A stretch of DNA of 64,000 nt from JBBQLG01 sp964251665 (lineage in GTDB: Bacteria > Bacteroidota > Bacteroidia > Cytophagales > Spirosomataceae), in assembly GCA_964251665.1 (NCBI GenBank), contig CAXUKO010000002.1, forward strand, positions 248,001 to 312,000, in the 5' to 3' direction. Both the position numbers and the translations under genes were made by a program. Positions within the stretch are counted from its first letter, which is position 1, and every line of letters starts with the position of its first letter. Below the pieces are notes generated by a model. It was not told the origin of the DNA and searched no databases. It saw only the letters and a list, made by a program, of their open reading frames with translations. This document shows, piece after piece, positions 62,048 to 64,000 of this stretch.

Positions 62048-62449
62048 ATGAATCGACTACTCAACATACTGCCTCTGTTGCTGATAGGACTATCGGCCGG
62101 GGCGCAAACCAAGCCCGTTGCCACGCCACCGGCCGTTGTTTCGGCCATTCAGGATATTACCGACAAACGCTTTCTGCCCGATACGGCTTATGCGGCCTTG
62201 ACGGAGGAGGATGCAGCGCTGCTCGCCAAAGAGCCAATTGCCAACTGGGGGCTGCCCATGGAGTCAGGCAAGAACATGCTATATTACAACTTAGTGGTGG
62301 GTACCCGGTCGTATCAACTGCTGATTACACGGGCGCCTACCGCAGAATTCCCAACGGCGACACTACTGCGTTTCAGTACCCCCAAGTCTAAGCCGGAGTA
62401 CATCGCTCGTGGGACGTTGAAGCCTAAAGTAGACGAAAAAGCGAAGTGA
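62048..62449 (+). CDS. Small exported protein of unknown function
   Basis: A 133-residue protein with a signal peptide MNRLLNILPLLLIGLSAGAQ, then a mixed region (DITDKRFLPDTAYAALTEED) and a C-terminal Lys-rich tail (TLKPKVDEKAK). No motif recognised. ATG at 62048. It is convergent with the antiporter gene. Confidence 0.7.
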   Translation: MNRLLNILPLLLIGLSAGAQTKPVATPPAVVSAIQDITDKRFLPDTAYAALTEEDAALLAKEPIANWGLPMESGKNMLYYNLVVGTRSYQLLITRAPTAEFPTATLLRFSTPKSKPEYIARGTLKPKVDEKAK

Positions 62450-62540
62450 AGGCAGTCGTGACGGATACCACCAACGCCCCGGCATCCGTCACCGAAACTT
62501 GGGCACTCCCTGAGTACGCATCATCGTCGGTTCGCCTGCT

Positions 62541-63620
62541 TCACGGACTGGCAATAAAAAACAGCCCAACGATACCCAGCCCGTAGAGCAGGAGAACCAA
62601 CAGGGAGTCGACACCCATGCGGGCAATCTGGCGACGGGGGCGAAAGATAAGGCCGTAGAGGTAGACGGTCGTTAACAGCATAGCCAGCCCCGTCAGGTAA
62701 ATATCCGTTTTCTGAGCCATTGGCAATACGGGTTGCCCCGATATGACCGTGGCCAGCAGGAACAGGACTGGCAGAAACGCATTTCCGCCAAAAATATCGC
62801 TCACGGCAAGCTGATAATCGCCCAGTTTCACGGAGGCCAGCCCGGTAGAGATTTCCGGCAGTGAAGTGGCTGTGGCCAGTACGGTTGCGCCAAACAGTAC
62901 CCCACTCATGCCAATATGCCCGGCAATCGCGTTGCCGGACTGCTCAAGTACTACCCCGCCGACCAGCGTTCCAATAGCCCCGACCAGAAATATACTTACC
63001 TGACTGCTGGTACTGGCCTTTTTCTCGCGGGCAGCCTGTTCTGTTTTCTGTTTTGAAGTACCCCGCTTGTCCGCCTGTCCATCGGGCGCAACACCGGCCT
63101 GTTGCCAGGGCAACGAATTTCGCGACTTTCCGATCAGGTAGATGCCTGCTATCCAGAATACTGCAATGAGCAGCCCCGCCGGTTCTACCCGGTACACAAG
63201 CGTCGAGGCCGGAAATTGATGGCCCATTATCACTAACCCCAGCAGGGCAACGACCAGTATCCCCTCAAGTACCAGTTCCAGCGACGCGGCCCGGTAGGTG
63301 AGCGCCACAGTTTTGCCCAGCCCCACGGCGTCAAGAACTACCAATACAACGGTTTGGATAGCGATACCGCCCAGAATGTTACCCACGGCTATACCGAGGT
63401 TATGACTCAGGGCCGCGCTGACCGTGATGGCTATTTCGGGCAGGTTGGTTACGATAGCCAGCATAATCAGCCCGCCTAATGCCTGCCCCAGCCCGAACCG
63501 CTCCGACAGAATGTCAGTGGTATCCGAAAGGTAGATACCGGCAATCCAGACGGCTGCTGCCGCGCCCGAAAAAATCAGCAGCAGGAGCGGTAGTGAAAGA
63601 TGGTCAATGGGCAAATTCAT
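62541..63620 (-). CDS. CaCA family cation (Ca2+) antiporter
   Basis: A 359-residue membrane exchanger with about ten TM helices in two inverted repeats. The alpha motifs are NLPEIAITVSAALSHNLGIA followed by GNILGGIAIQ, and ATSLPEISTGLASVKLGDYQ followed by SDIFGGNAF, each with the family's PE residues. A hydrophilic Lys/Ala-rich loop (about residues 175-205) separates the halves. Likely moves Ca2+ or another cation against Na+ or H+. ATG at 63620. Confidence 0.9.
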   Translation of the reverse strand: MNLPIDHLSLPLLLLIFSGAAAAVWIAGIYLSDTTDILSERFGLGQALGGLIMLAIVTNLPEIAITVSAALSHNLGIAVGNILGGIAIQTVVLVVLDAVGLGKTVALTYRAASLELVLEGILVVALLGLVIMGHQFPASTLVYRVEPAGLLIAVFWIAGIYLIGKSRNSLPWQQAGVAPDGQADKRGTSKQKTEQAAREKKASTSSQVSIFLVGAIGTLVGGVVLEQSGNAIAGHIGMSGVLFGATVLATATSLPEISTGLASVKLGDYQLAVSDIFGGNAFLPVLFLLATVISGQPVLPMAQKTDIYLTGLAMLLTTVYLYGLIFRPRRQIARMGVDSLLVLLLYGLGIVGLFFIASP

Positions 63621-63864
63621 AACTGGATTGGGTTAAATCGGTAAAATGTACCGATCTGTTGGCTCTCTGGTCGCGACGCCGTGAACCGCCGGGGTGCAGT
63701 AAGCCCGCAGCGAATGCCGTGGTTGATTCAGGAAGTGTTTCGGCTGAAAAGCAAACCCGTTCGCCGAATGAATGTTTATTCCGCGGATTCTAAGGCCGGG
63801 AAGTGTTGCAAAATAGAGTACTCTGCCCCGGCCATAGTACTGGGGCAGTACAGGCCGTGTTTAC

Positions 63865-64000
63865 TTATTTCAACTCGGTGATGGGGCAGAAATCCATGTC
63901 GCTGTAGTCGAGATTCTCACCGGCCATACCCCAGATGAAGGTGTAATTGGAGGTGCCCGCGCCCGAATGGATCGACCAGTTGGGCGAGATGACGGCTTGT
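63865..64000 (-). CDS. kduI: 5-dehydro-4-deoxy-D-glucuronate isomerase, C-terminus (runs off right edge)
   Basis: 45 C-terminal codons are in the window, stop TAA at 63865-63867. The segment VISPNWSIHSGAGTSNYTF then IWGMAGENLDYSDMDF matches the cupin end of KduI, including the metal-site WSIHSG and GENxDYxDMD. KduI isomerises the unsaturated uronate from pectin breakdown. The rest lies beyond the window. Confidence 0.88.
   Translation of the reverse strand, partial: QAVISPNWSIHSGAGTSNYTFIWGMAGENLDYSDMDFCPITELK

Noticed and set aside
1..64000. tRNA, rRNA, CRISPR arrays, complete insertion sequences
   Set aside because: None was seen by eye; a covariance search for tRNAs and small RNAs could not be run.

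Overview
The window looks like a chromosomal segment of a pigmented Gram-negative Bacteroidota, order Cytophagales (Spirosoma-like). Reasons: a CarboxypepD_reg-type TonB-dependent receptor paired with a DUF4397 lipoprotein; promoter words of the TTG-N17-23-TAnnTTTG type and few Shine-Dalgarno sequences; the birA / rsfS-ftsH block; a CrtW-type carotenoid ketolase; lpxH (lipid A); and many RND / TolC / two-component genes. The genus is an inference. No rRNA, tRNA, CRISPR array or prophage was seen.

Layout. 1-9 kb: mutS2 (partial, cut by the left edge), a secreted Xaa-Pro aminopeptidase, an HMG-CoA-lyase-like gene, a small membrane protein, an atypical IscA-like protein and a giant NtrY-like sensor kinase. 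9-16 kb: NUMOD4-HNH endonuclease, CoA-binding protein, fabH, purS, pssA, metallo-hydrolase, RsmI-like methylase, alpha/beta hydrolase, selD. 16-20 kb: TonB receptor and lipoprotein. 20-24 kb: a decayed toxin-antitoxin locus fused to a patatin relic, an intact patatin, a polyprenyl synthase and CrtW. 24-33 kb: PafA-type phosphatase, birA, rsfS, ftsH, a lipoprotein, lpxH, a DUF1330-like protein, a PQQ-type sugar dehydrogenase. 33-35 kb: AT-richer cassette-like stretch (DUF998, CPBP protease) with short dispersed repeats. 35-39 kb: Gfo/Idh/MocA oxidoreductase and an FdhF/YdeP molybdoenzyme. 39-46.4 kb: cheB, cheR, a CheY-like regulator and two large sensor kinases, all on the minus strand. 46.5-51.3 kb: tetR divergent from an exporter operon whose ABC component has a membrane domain but no ATPase domain. 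51-55.5 kb: methyltransferase, DUF1003, a Tat-type TIM barrel, an Rpn-like nuclease with a near-leaderless promoter, a Tat-type metallo-hydrolase. 55.5-61.8 kb: marR-tolC-mfp-rnd efflux operon with visible operator palindromes. 62-64 kb: small secreted protein, cation/Ca2+ antiporter, and the C-terminus of kduI at the right edge.

Recurring theme: the spaces between genes are rich in long inverted repeats. Two are near-perfect zero-loop palindromes sharing a CTTAAG centre, several have arms of 16-30 bp, and three are built from TGAN-like units. Some overlap stop codons or the last codons of genes. The most unusual gene set is the ATPase-less exporter operon at 47.46-51.28 kb.
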